Source: Prosopocoilus inquinatus (lineage: Eukaryota; Arthropoda; Insecta; Coleoptera; Lucanidae). Taken from it: a stretch of DNA of 64,000 nt. Of this stretch, positions 44,001 through 55,796 are shown piece by piece. The notes below the pieces were generated by a model. That model was not told the DNA's origin. It did no database searches and worked only from the letters and a program-made list of their open reading frames with translations. A program made the position numbers and the translations under genes. Position 1 is the stretch's first letter. Every line of letters starts with the position of its first letter. The DNA lies in NCBI GenBank assembly GCA_036172665.1, contig CM069871.1, forward strand, positions 6,200,001 through 6,264,000. Direction: 5' to 3'.

Positions 44001-45000
44001 CTCATTCCTTAACACTTAACTTCTTGCATTATCGCCCACTATTCGTGAAGGATTCGTCTTAATGCGTACTGTTAACTATCATTAGAACAATATTATCTGA
44101 ATACGGAAGGCAATTGCCAATGGGCATACTTTGGAACCTTTTTCCATTCTGGTATCACTTTTTCTTTGAAACAAAAACTGATTTGAATCACCGGACGTCA
44201 AAGTAAATGAGCATAGCCGTTACTGTGGTGGTGTCAAAGGTTGATTCCAATGTGGGTCAGTGTATAGGTCATCCAAACCTACCAGAATAACGGAGTGGAC
44301 TTGCGTTTTACTTTAGTGTAGTTATCTAGACGTACCGAACCTTACAATGCATGTCCTGGGATCGTGAGACTGCACCACTATTATGCATATGTACAGCTAT
44401 TCATAAATTCGATGCATTTATCAGCTTTAACACATCGTTATTCCGCGTTAGCGTTCATAAGTGCAGATGTTAACGACAATTTAAATAAGTTCATTCCATG
44501 ACGTTTATACGCGATATACCGCATGGAATCGCAGCCATAATAATTCAATTATTCATTGTTTTCTAATGCAAAAGCAACAATCCTTTGCGGCGTTCTCGAA
44601 GCCGCCCAGATAATTTAACTCTCGCTTATAATTTAGCGGATCTACCGTGAAATGTGAATATACTCGGGAAGAACATACATACACACCACTATCTAGAGCA
44701 CGTCCTTACCTTATACGTAGATACCTTCAAGACTCGCAGTATTTAATTTTATCATTTCGCAATTATCATTGTATACATATTCCGGGCAATAAGTTACCAT
44801 TAAATCTGAAATATGTAAATTTCATATGGGAAAATGTCCACTTGTTGAGCTGCAAGCTCATGAATTTTAAATTCTTCATTTGCGTATAAATCTTCCACCA
44901 CTACGTTTTTAAACCGCAACTTGTCACATAAACCACTAATATTATTACTAGGCGTACGTTGCGCTTCGCGTGAGAAATGACGAAAAAAGTCATGTACAGC
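41030..45000. other. No gene seen over about 4 kb; one weak repeat
   Basis: AT-rich DNA with no supported gene, RNA or mobile element. A degenerate direct repeat at about 43236-43300 and 43347-43425 shares 'ttggccgcg', 'gactaacgg' and 'aaaggtcgca'. A short (CA)n run is near 42512. Frames of 60-90 codons show no domain. Confidence 0.55.
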
Positions 45001-45004
45001 GTGT

Positions 45005-45345
45005 CCCAGGATTTACGTTACAAGAAGCGTGATGGACTAATTATTCATGATAAAACAAAATTTTTGGACACTGGTGGCAAGTTCGCGTTGTTTCCTCGAC
45101 GGCTATTCCGATAGTAGCTCGAATCGAGACGGGGTGAAGTACTAAATGATGTAAAATTAAGGGCGCCAGGGAAATTGTTCCAGTTAAAGATTGCACTGTG
45201 AGACAGTTCCCAAATCCCCAACAGCGTGCAATGATATTTTTGAACCCCCCTGGAAGATGTTCACGTACTCCTGCGTTCAGCGTAGGGACAGACAATTAAT
45301 GCATCCTCGTGCGTTCAGCGTAAGGTTCGACAAATAATGCAACAA
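45005..45345. repeat. Lone element end and a 37-bp tandem pair
   Basis: 'tacagcgtgtcccaggattt' at about 45006 resembles the TACAGGGTGTCCCA type of end seen in TA-flanked insect elements; no partner found. At 45272-45302 and 45309-45340 two units share 'gcgttcagcgta' and 'gacaaataatgc'-type ends. Confidence 0.45.
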
Positions 45346-45389
45346 GGTAAACGTAGATAATTCTATTAATTTAAGTTTTGCAAAAAAAA

Positions 45390-46600
45390 AATGCGTGGTT
45401 CAACGAAGGCCAAATACTACAGTTTTGTTTTGATCGATTTTCTCTTGTTGTTTTTGCTCGAATTAATTATTCTTTTTATTGAATTTTCAACGAATTGTTT
45501 GCTCTATTTTTGTGTTTATTTTTATTATGTTTTCATTTTGCTGTTTTTTTTTTTAATTATTTTCATATTTCGCCGCGGAAAATCGTCGATTTTCTTTTGT
45601 ACTTTGTTCACCATACGTTTCATGCTTCGATTTTGTTTTTTTTTTTACATTCCAACGATAAATTGTCGATCATCTTTTGTTTTTTCTTCACCATGTGCTC
45701 TCTTCGTGTTTTGTTTTGTCTCCTCGCTCTCTTTTGTTACTTTTTGTCGAAATAATGTTTCATAACGTATTTTTTTTTATTTGACGGACACGCTTAAATC
45801 TGAAATACACACAGACAGTACTCTGGACGTCGTCAAGTTAAAAACATAAAACACCTTATAAAACAATATTTCGCCAAAAAGAAACAATAAACATTATTGT
45901 TAGTTGTTTTCTTTTCACTTTTAATTTTCAAGCAGTTCGTTGGTCTTCTTGTGTATTTTTTGAATATCTTTCCGTCGTACGTCGTTATATTTTTCTTTTA
46001 CTGTATTTGTTTTTCTGTCATTCTTAATTTTTCGTCAGATTTTTATTCGTTTTTTTTTTTTGTATGTATGATACAGAATTGTAATTTATTGTAATTGTAA
46101 TTAATAACTGTAAAAGATCAAATGATAAAGATATTTTTATAATATTTTTTTTTTCAATATTTACTTAAACTTATTATTTTCTTCTCTTTCTCCAATTATC
46201 TTTTACTTTTTGTTTCAATACTAATTAGATTTGTTTGACCAATCTAAGAGTATTTCACATTCTTTTCTATTTTTCTACATTTTTAATCTTTACTTGCTTT
46301 TAATTTTCACGCAAATTGGTGTTACTTTTCCTTATTTAATTAATCGTCTGTTGTTTTTGATTGCTTTGTTAATCATTCCGATTTTTTTGGTTTCTTTTTC
46401 GTCTTGTAACCTTTCGTTCTTCATAATTCTACTTTATTTTAACCATTTACTTATTTTCAACTTTCATTATTTCATTAGTTTTTGACTTACGCAGAATTGT
46501 TTATTGACTTCTTGAATATCTCAAGCTTTTCGATTTTTTGTATTTTTTTTTTGTCACTTAGACAACTATTATTTTCCTTTATTTTATTAATCGTGTTTTG
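45390..46600 (-). repeat. T-rich strand-asymmetric block
   Basis: The plus strand is strongly T-rich for over 1.2 kb. Recurring words complement those at 39890-40560. The 124-codon frame at 45391-45765 starts with ATG but is nearly all Phe, Leu, Ile, Tyr and Val, which is what T-rich DNA gives in any frame; overlapping frames are equally open. I do not call it a membrane protein. Confidence 0.6.
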
Positions 46601-46609
46601 GTTTTTATT

Positions 46610-49080
46610 TCTCCATTTAACTGCCTTGAAGAATAGCATCTCGTTAACTTAAAATTTTCGAAACTTGACTACGCTTCAGCTTCACGGAAAACACTGCGAG
46701 TATTGTCTGCGAGCTTGACAGAAAAGCAATTAAATATATAATCGATGGGAATTTTCCATGCATTTGCAGTGCAATTGTGTCTTACGATGTGCCTCACTAT
46801 CGTGGAAATCGGATGAGGAAAAGACTTTGAAAAAATGCTGCGAGCATCAAAGAAAAAAAGTTCCGGAGTTCCTGATTTGGCAGACTGTTAACGCATTCCT
46901 TTTCCTCGTTGAGATTTTTTATTTATTTGTGTACTTGAATTTTTTACAGTCATTTTCTTCAATTTATAATTATTTTCGCGAATAAAGAAACCTATGATAC
47001 CTAAGTTATGGTAAACAATTTAATCATAACCGAATTTTTGGTTAATTCAACTTAAATTTCGTGTTCCAAGCGTTCGTGAGTTAAAATAAAAATCATTATC
47101 GCGCATAACAAAGGGGCTTATTTGAGGACTTATTGATTCGTACCTTCTCTTCGAACCTTATCCTTAAACCTTAAACTTTTGGTATCTTGATTTTTATATG
47201 AACGTGTACACGCTATTTCAGTTTGTTCTAATCAAAGGAAACTTGATTATATTAAAATTGTAAAGTCGTATTTTTATAATTTTAAAATGCATTGTTCTTT
47301 TGTAAAAATGGAAAAAGGTAAAGGTTCGGTATTTTTACTTGAAATATTTCAATAAATAAAGCATCTTTCTGAAGACAAAAGAGAGAATGAGGGAACCAGC
47401 TTTGACCATTCGGAAAATATAAATAGAGCCATTCGAGCAAACCGTGAAAAACGAAGTAGAAATCGATTTCTGGCATCCTTTTGAAAACCAGGACGCTACT
47501 ATAAAAAAAATCGGGGTTCAACTGCTGAAAGAGATGGAGACAAAAAAGGGGATGAAAAGTGGCTTATTCGTATTCTGACTTGGTTGAAGTAACCAGCCGT
47601 GTCCAAACAGACCGTCGTCCGCGCTTTTTACAAAATGTATTTTCAACATTCATTTCACATGTCATTATTATACAATTATTAAAATTTTTTTTTTGTAATG
47701 GTTTTTCGTTGTTTGTTCTTCGTATCTTTTCAACACAAGGGAATATTCTACTAGTTTAGGAAACCGTAGTAAATTTTGATAACTTTTGAGGCAATTTCTC
47801 TTTACCTTTACCAATACATTGACAATCATATCCGTACGTGACCATGTGACCACAACATAATATAGAAAATTTTATTTATTTTCTGTCGTTAATACTCTCT
47901 CTGGTGAATTCATCATCGTAATATATGCTTTCGTTTTTAGTTCTGCTTTTTCAAAGCGAAATATCTCTTTCCAGATGACGTGAATGAAGTGCGAAAACCT
48001 AGAACTCAAGCAAGAAGAAGAAGAAAAAACACGGAAAAAATTGTATGGTAATTTGAATCGCATAACTTCCCTTCGCGAATAATTTCTTCGAGATTATCCC
48101 AGCGTGGACGCCGGTTTTTTCCTGGAGGCACGAATTCAAATCTATTGTCGAGCAAACTCCGCACACAACAAACATAAATAGAAACTGCAGAGGTTCTTAT
48201 TAGCATAAATACTGGAACGAGTCTTGTTATTACGTCAAGACGATCCAATTGAACCGAGAGCGTTTTTTAAACGATCGAGAAGAGGATTTACGAGAACAAT
48301 TTATGTACTACAAACTGCGATTTACAATTTAGGGGGAAGAACATACATACTTAGTCGTTTCTAAATCATTTCTAATTAGGTGCAAATAATTTATTTATTT
48401 TTTTTTGCTTGCTTGGATGAGTAGGAGGTGAATTTTAAGTCGGAGCGAATTTGATTCGTGCTTCTGAATAAAGTAATTTGTAATATGAAGAAGAATTTAT
48501 TTAGGTGTTTACGTTGGCCTGGAAAATTGCTTGTAATTCGAGGAGTAAAATAATAAATTAGAGATTAATTCACTCGTTTACGCTGAAACTTGGCTGTCAC
48601 ATCCGAATACAGCGAGAGAAAGTCTTAAAATTTACTCCGGACGTTGCCTTGGCTGTATAAGAGAGCCATTGTTCCTCCTGCTCCTAAATTCTCCCGAACG
48701 AATTTAGGTTACAGTAAGAGATTAAATTAGAGAAATTAAATTAGTCCCCGTTACAAAATTAATTCGAGACATAAAAGCTCCTAAGGACAATTAGGTAAAA
48801 GAAAATAAATACTTTCCTTCGGGAAATTACGTGGGATTTATATGGAGGCCACATATCTTAAGAGGTCCGTGCCTCAAGCCATGCATAAAATCGTAAAAGT
48901 TTATTACCGAAACAATTTTTCGCACTTCCTTCCGCTGTTTGCACATTTTCGCGATTATTGAAATACGACGAGGATTTTCTTCCCCGACGTATTATTATTA
49001 TTATTATTATTATAATGCCCGGGGAAAGTATTCACGAAATTTCATTAAAACAAAGCTAGTTCTTTTTATTTCTGTTTCAT
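46610..49080. other. No gene seen; AT-rich
   Basis: No supported gene. Frames at 46758-46985, 47282-47521 and 47559-47759 lack domains, and several begin at non-ATG codons. An (ATT)n tract ends the interval. Confidence 0.55.
48991..49013 (+). repeat. (ATT)n microsatellite
   Basis: Seven to eight ATT triplets. Confidence 0.95.
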
Positions 49081-49089
49081 AATCATAAG

Positions 49090-49182
49090 CAGACAGCGGG
49101 ATTCTTTCGGGACGACGAAGCAAGCGTAGTCAGGCAGCCGACTACGCGCGCTTTCGTCATCCCATGAGAATCCCGCTGTCTG
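49090..49182. mobile_element. hAT MITE, 93 bp, with perfect 8-bp target duplication
   Basis: The ends are perfect inverted repeats for 16 bases (cagacagcgggattct) and pair with a few mismatches for about 42 bases, leaving a tiny loop. Both sides carry the identical 8-mer 'atcataag' (49082-49089 and 49183-49190), the exact signature of a hAT insertion. The element is GC-rich compared with its flanks. The intact duplication and ends indicate a recent insertion. Confidence 0.95.
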
Positions 49183-49804
49183 ATCATAAGACGACGGGTT
49201 AGCTCTTTTATTAATAGACCCCTCCATCTGAAACTAAAAATAAAAAGTAAAATGAGCTTAATAAAATATGCCCGCCCGCCTCGCTGTTTCGTTTCGAGCA
49301 AAAGCACGACGCGCAAAAAAAAGCTTATTGGAAATAGATTTTTTTGTGTGTCGAAATTTTGACCACCGCGGTAAGGCGGCGGCGGCGGCGCGTTTCGCGC
49401 AGATTGAATTTTTGAATAATACATAGCCGAAGGAAATTAGAATGCGCCTGTACCCCATAAAAAGCAAATAAAAGCAAAACAATAACCTGATTACGTTTTA
49501 TTTTTCTCCCCTGCGGACTTTTAGAAATTAAATTTTTAATTAAAGGACATGAACGCAGTCGCATAATATTTATGAAAGCAATATTACTTGTTTCTCTTTG
49601 TGGATTCGCATGTTTTGTACATTCATGGCTGCGAATAAAAAGATTTATTATTATAACGAAAGCGCACGAGTACGCAGATGAATTAAAAATGTGCGCCTCA
49701 CATATATGCATATACTACCCCCAGAGATACTTTGGGTTTTAAGAGCTTCTTTTAATGTGCACGTTTTCAAAGTTGCGAGGGTGACACACACTACAAAGTT
49801 GCAA

Positions 49805-50715
49805 AATAATTATAACATAGAATAAATACACATACTTCTATTGCAATTACGTTCACTCAAGTATAACTTAAAAAAAAAAACACACACACACAAGTCCCAT
49901 CCTTGTTCTTTTCGTCCCCATCAACAAAAGGTGCCATCAAGTATAGAAATACTCTTATTTCTCAATAAATAAATCATTTAAAGTCGCAACATGATTTCGC
50001 ATCCTGTTTTTGAACACAAACAAGTAAGAAAAGAAAGAAAAAACGAAAAAAATACACTACGGGCCTTTTAGCACTGTAATACACAGGGTGTTACTAAACA
50101 CGAATCATTTACATTAAAACCATAAATAGTACTCAGCTACAGAAGTGTTCCTGAAATTTTCATTGTGCATGGCCTTATTGAAATTGGGCTTTTCATGGAA
50201 ACTGCAAATATTACTTGAGAAAACCTCTTACAGAAAGATTCAATAAAAGTCAACATAGCGGAAAAATAATAATTACAGCACAGAATAAATGTATTTACTA
50301 TCATCGCAATTACGTTCACTCATGTACAAAAAATTAAAAAAATGCAAGTAACATCATTGTTCGTTTCATCAATAAAAAAGAAATATCTGCTTTTATTTCT
50401 CAATAAATTTAGGTAATCTCGCAACTGGGTTTCGCATCCACGAAACAAAACCCAAACAGAAGTAAAACAAGGGCGAAAACTCAAAAAAATACATGACGGG
50501 CCTTTTAGCATTGAAATACGTATACAGGGTGTTACTAAATTCGAGTCATTTATTACAACCATAAATAATACTCGATAGAAGAGTTCTGTCTGAGTTCTTC
50601 ATTATACAGGGCTTTACTGAACCTGGACTGCTAATAGTAGCAACAAACAGAAAACCTGTTACAAAAAGATCCAAAAACAGTCAATACAGCGAGCGCCACC
50701 TAGGAATCTGTTCGA
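49805..50715 (+). repeat. Tandem duplication, period about 440-463 bp
   Basis: Copy 1 is about 49805-50270 and copy 2 about 50271-50715. Shared runs include 'gcaattacgttcactca', 'atttctcaataaat', 'gacgggccttttagca' and 'cagggtgttactaaa'. Divergence is moderate with several small indels. Each copy contains 'acagggtgtt', the same kind of end as in TA-flanked elements, so the unit may derive from one. Confidence 0.88.
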
Positions 50716-50884
50716 AGTCATTGTAGGACTGAAGGTTCTCTTTCATGAATAAACTTGTAAGAATCCAGATTTTTATGATTATTATTTTTATAATTCGGTA
50801 CACTTCATTTAATTAAGATGCTTTATTAAATTAGCGTTCTTATCGAAATATAACTCATTGGAAAACACATATGCAGCTATGAGG

Positions 50885-51240
50885 TTATGTAATAAAAGCA
50901 TTAGTCAATGAGATCAGGCGCATTATGTTAAAACAAATACAAGTTTGCATCATGCAATGACTCGCAGGAGGCAAAATATCGTCGTGTCGGATCACCGGTG
51001 AGTCGTAGTCATAGGTGTAACAGAAGAAATAATTACCTAAGGGCTCCTGATTCTTACAAGCAAACCTTGGCCTACATTCGCGCATCGGTTACTTAATAAC
51101 TCCTGCCAGTAAAATAGAAAGGGATTTTTTTAAGAGCCCACGCAGACTGGAAAGTAGGTCAATCATTTTCACATAAATAGGTAGCTTCTCTGATTAGAGA
51201 AGGTTCGGTAAGACAGTTGTCACGGACACTAACTCCTGTC
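50885..51240. other. No gene seen
   Basis: A 66-codon minus-strand frame (50885-51085) has no recognised domain and no supporting splice pattern. Otherwise nothing. Confidence 0.5.
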
Positions 51241-51898
51241 ACCTAATAGTTTGACACGCGACTCAATTTTCCTCGTCTTGAAATATTCAAAATTTTACAT
51301 TTTTTCGATCTGTCAATTTTTCTAATTTATTTTAATTTAAATATAGTGTACCTAAGAAGCACCTTTTATTTTTAATTTGAATTTCGGCCAGTCAATTTTC
51401 CTAGTTTATTTTTATTTAATTAAAGCGTACCCGAGAAGCGTCTTTTATTTTTAATTTAAATTAAACTGTTTAAAGCGGAGTCCTCAAACTTTGCATGCAA
51501 TTTCTGTTGATCTAAGCCATTGTCAATTGAGTTTTGACGTTTTGCTTGGGTTTTAAATTTTGCCTGGTTTGGACAGAGTTAGGTTGAGTTTAATTGTAAC
51601 TTATTATGTATCTATTTATTTGATTTAAATTTAAATGATTTAATTTTAATTTTCTTTTCAATTTTAGTTTTGATGTATTTTTAAGTCTGAATCTTTTGTA
51701 TAGGTTGGGCAGGTTCACATTAAGTTTAAATGACTGGGTTGTCCTTGAGATGGGCTGGACTTAAATGTAATTGAGTTCTATTTTTTTTTTTAATATTTGT
51801 TTCAATTTATATTTAACTTTGAATCTTTTGACTCTTGTCCGATGAAAATCGAAACTAAGTTTTTAATCTATAACCGGACACAATTATAAATGGAAAAG

Positions 51899-51940
51899 CA
51901 CTCAACGTTTCGCTATCGATTGATAGCTTCGTTAGGAGTG
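51899..51940 (-). other. Stem-loop motif with ribozyme-like layout, weak
   Basis: On the minus strand the 5-base arms CACTC and GAGTG enclose CTAACGA, a 6-bp hairpin GCTATC/GATAGC and GAAAC. The order recalls a small type I hammerhead ribozyme (stem I, CUGANGA, stem II, GAAA). Two core features are wrong: the conserved G of CUGANGA is A, and an extra A lies before stem II. A related, more degraded form is at about 1520-1545. More likely it is a conserved stem-loop of a repeat than an active ribozyme. Confidence 0.25.
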
Positions 51941-53137
51941 AATTTCTTGTTTGGGTTGGACAGAGTTATGTTAAGTTTAATTCACTCGGACGACTTTGAG
52001 ATGGGTTGAACTTTAAGGTAATTATTTTTTTTTAATATTTGTTTCAATTTATTTTTTACTTTGAATTTTTTTCTTGGGTTGGTCAGTGTTACGTTAAATT
52101 AAAATTATTGAACTGACCTTGAGATGCGTTGGACTTAATTGGAATAGAATTTTAACGTTTCAAATTTTCTTAGTTCGGCTCGGCAGTTATGTAAAGATTA
52201 ATCGATTGGATTGACCTTGAAATGGGTTGGACTTAAATGTAATTGGGTTGAACTTAACGTAACTTTTTTTTAATATTTGCTTTAATTTATTTTTTACTTT
52301 GAATTTTTAGCTTGGTTTGGTCGGAATCGTAACTTATTTTCTTAAATATTTGCTTTAATTTATTTTTTATTTTGAATCTTTTGTTTGGCTTGGTCGGAAT
52401 CGTAACTTATTTTTTTTTTAATATTTGCTTAAATTTATTTTTTGCTTTGAATTTTTTGCTTAGGTTGGACAGAGTTACGTTAAGTTTAATTCATTGAGCT
52501 GACCTTGAGATACACTGGACTTAATTGTAATTGAATTTTAACGTTTTAATTTTTCTTTTCAGTTTCAGTTTCTCTATATTTTTATTTTCTTAATTTTTTA
52601 ACTCCGGTTGGGCAGTTACGTAAAAATTAATTAATCGGGTTGACCTTGAGATGGATTAAACTTAATTTGTAATTGAGTTTATATTTTGTTTAAATTAGTT
52701 TTAATTTATTTTGTCTTATTGGGCTGAACTTAAACGTAACTAATTTTCTTTTAATACTTGCTTTCATTTATTTTTTACTTTGAATTCTTTACATGGGTTA
52801 GACAGAGTTACGTCATCTTTAATTCATTGAGCTGACCTTGAGATGCGTTGGACTTAATTGTAATTGAATTTTAACGCTTCAAATTTTCTTAGTTGTAATA
52901 TACAAATTTTTATTTTTTTAATTTTTTAGCTGCGGTTTGGGCAGTTGTGCAAAAATTAATTAACTGACTTGACCTTGAAATGGGTTAGACTTAACTGTAA
53001 TTGAGTTTCAATTTCTTTTCCAATTAGTTTTAATTTATTTTTTACCTTGAATTGTTTGCTGGGTTGGCGAGGGCTATGTTAAGTTTAAATGACTGAGTTT
53101 ACCGCTTAAGATGGGTTGAACTTAAACGTAATTAATA

Positions 53138-53277
53138 CAGGACGGAATTATATATTTTGTTCGGGTTTATTTCGAACGAGGCGGCAAAGATAGTGTGTGT
53201 ATTCACACGTCGCTGCAGTGTTACACGTTTGCCGCCTCGTTTGTATTTAATCGAACAAAATATATAATTCCGTTCCC
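53138..53277. mobile_element. TA-flanked MITE, 140 bp, inside the T-rich array
   Basis: The arms share 'acggaattatatattttgtt' exactly and pair further through 'cgaggcggcaaa' with small differences. TA flanks both ends (53136-53137 and 53278-53279), as for Tc1/mariner-type elements. GC-rich inner arms contrast with the T-rich host array, which is younger or older only by inference: the array unit is split by the insertion, so the MITE came later. Confidence 0.92.
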
Positions 53278-53704
53278 TAGTAATTAGTTTTAATTTCTTT
53301 TAAATATTTGTTATAATTTATATTTAACTTTATTTAACTTAACAAAATTTCTTGCTTAGGTTAGGCAGAGTTATGCTGAATTTATTCGATTAAAATTTCT
53401 TCTTGTTTTAATAAACTTTTAATTTTGATTTTTGTTTGGGTTGGGCAGAGCTACTTTAAATTTTATTGGTTGAGTAGACCTTGAGATGAGTCAGACTTAA
53501 TTTTCGTTTCAATTTATTTTTAGTTTTTAAGTTTTTGTTGTGGTTGGCCAGAGTTGTATTAAGATTGACTTGACTTAATTGAGTTTCACTTTATTAATTT
53601 TTCAATTTTAATTTTCTTTTAAATTTAAATTTCTTTGAGACTCAATTAATATTGAGTTTTTTCAAGTTTTAAAATTTAACTTTTTCGTTCTCCTAAGCTT
53701 TGTA

Positions 53705-55225
53705 TACAATCTGTGTGAAACTGAATCATCTGTCCATCACACGCTTCATCCTACAGAATAAACTATAAATAATTCAAATAATAAAACTTAATATTTTCTT
53801 TTAAGTCACATTCACGCCAACAGCCACATTTCGATGGCAGTGTAATATTATATTATTAGAAGACATAACGATTCTTCACAGTAATAAACGAAAGAAAGAA
53901 AAAATCAAATATTCCGTTCATTGTATTACCTACTTCTGATAGTTCGCCGGTCACGTCGCATAATTCACGATATTTCGCCCGGAAAAGTATGTCAAAATAA
54001 TAAACTAATAACTATATTTATTATAAATGATTCGACCATTATATAATTATATAGAAACACGAAGTTCTCGCAAAACGCGCGGCGTTTAAAAGTCTTAAAA
54101 CATTAATAGAAACGCCGCCCGAAGCGAACTTCGTATTGTACTTGTACGCCGGCCGTTTCTTATAAATTATTATACTATAAAATTAATACACGACCATAAG
54201 CACAACCATTAGAGACAAAGCAATTTCTAATTCAACTATCTTGTCTTGATTTAATTAAATGCTTTGAAGCTGCTGCATCTTGGAATTAATTAATCACCAC
54301 CGCATAAAAGCGCGGCGCGGCGTGGTAGTACATACTCTCGTCAGGATAAACAACGAAAAATTTATTACAAATTGTTATTCAGGAATTGAATGAATCGCTT
54401 TTTATATTATAAGAAGAAATTTAAAAAAAAAGTAAATAACTGAAGTGTCCGGCACTCTTAGCGTCGTCATAAATACCCAGGAATCCCCGCACAGACCTCA
54501 TGCACTTCGTTGGATGATATCCACTCGGATTAAACCATTAGTGTCATGGAACCAAGAAGCGAAATGGTATTTTATTAAAAATTAATGACGGCATAAAATC
54601 TGAAAACCTAATACACCATGCCAGTATCTTCGCCGCCGCCTGATACAGCAGTTTGATATTATTTATACTCAAAGCTGCCGTCCGATTATTATCTTAAATT
54701 ATACGCGACTTCCTGGAAGAAGTACCTATTTGGAGGAAAGTTATATTTGCATAATGTATAACAGTGTGCTACCAATACCAGCGGACCAATAAATTACTCG
54801 CCTAACTGTTATTTTAGCGAATTCCACCGAGCTAATTAAGTAATGTACGGCTCTGTAATTAATAGTTCTGTGTAAAACGATAGTTGCATCGAGCAGTACT
54901 TAATATCTCTTCTTTTCTTTACTTTTCTTTTTGCACAGTAACAAGCAGTTACTTTTATACTTGTTACGGTTGAGGCATGCAGTAACGAACGCATTACGGA
55001 AACACACTCGTATGTTGCCTGTCAATATCAGTTTCACCTAACTTAGAAGGAAACCATTAAAAAGAAAATTCAAGAAAATACCCAACTGATACATACATTG
55101 CTTCTTACAGCTAAATTATTGCTGTTTATTTGGATCGATAGATACTTTTTGGTCTATTAAGGTTTTTAATAAGTCAAAATTGCTGCTTACATATCTATTA
55201 CCATTAGTATAAACCATACAGTTTT
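53705..55225. other. No gene seen; AT-rich
   Basis: No supported gene. GC-rich islands at about 54070-54165 (with 'ggcgttt' and 'aaacgcc' able to pair) and 54300-54330 stand out but match nothing I know. Confidence 0.55.
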
Positions 55226-55227
55226 AA

Positions 55228-55598
55228 GAACAACCTATAAAAGTGCTTATAAAAAATTTAAATTGAAATCACAGTCACATGTCCTAAAAGATGCGAAAAC
55301 GCAGTTATTTACACATCAGAATGTGACTTTTATTTTGTAGTCTCCTAAAGTTCTAATATCAAATCGGGCCTAAGTAAAGAAACATTTATATCACTGCGTT
55401 TATTAATACTATTTGTACCCTTCAATACGTAGTATGACCTTCTTGGTCGCTTTTCGTCTTTATAAAAAATTATACTTGCTTCTTAAGAATGGCATAACAA
55501 AGCCTTCAGAAAATAGTATTACGATTTTATTACTATTTTATAATGTGGTTTAAACATCATAAAATAATCAATAAACAGTAATTTGTCTGTATTAGGCA
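55228..55598 (+). repeat. Dispersed repeat D, copy 2
   Basis: Second copy of the repeat at 11634-11886, longer by about 115 bases near its left end. Ends at 'tgtctgtattagg', directly before a TIR element at 55602. Confidence 0.85.
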
Positions 55599-55601
55599 TG
55601 G

Positions 55602-55796
55602 GCGTAGTCAGGTACGGGCAAGCCCGGGCGTTATTCTAAATGAAAAGACAATTGATAGTTATCACACTCACTCTTCAAATATTTAAGAAAATAAGTTATG
55701 TTTTTCTCAAACCAATTAAACATCTAATAATTATTGATTAGTATTAATAATTTTTAAAATATGCCCGGATTTAGTAAAGTCAGGTTACGCCCATGT
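55602..55796. mobile_element. Small TIR element, about 195 bp
   Basis: The ends 'catgggcgtagtcaggtacg' and, reversed, 'catgggcgtaacctgac' share the first 10 bases exactly, with 'cgggca' a little further in on both sides. 'gggcaagcccgggc' follows the left end. The short matching ends are convincing but the inner match is loose, and no target duplication is clear. The right half is carried into the 881-bp tandem duplication. Confidence 0.65.

Larger units (their letters stand above)
51262..53700 (+). repeat. T-rich degenerate tandem array, about 2.4 kb
   Basis: A phrase of the form 'gttgggcagagttacgttaa', then 'gaccttgagatg.gttggac', then 'taattgtaattgagttt', then 'tttaatttattttttacttt' recurs more than a dozen times from about 51560 to 53570, at roughly 120-150-base spacing with much drift. 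The left part (51262-51460) is a separate tandem pair with 'atatagtgtacctaagaagc'. Part of it recurs at about 59460-59555. The array is interrupted by a MITE at 53138-53277. Noncoding. Confidence 0.85.

Noticed and set aside
45391..45765. 124-codon ATG frame rich in Phe, Leu, Ile (looks like a membrane protein)
   Set aside because: The plus strand is T-rich throughout, overlapping frames are equally hydrophobic, and no topology or family motif is present.
47282..47521. 79-codon minus-strand frame with aromatic residues
   Set aside because: Begins at a non-ATG codon, no domain, and the plus strand is A-rich.
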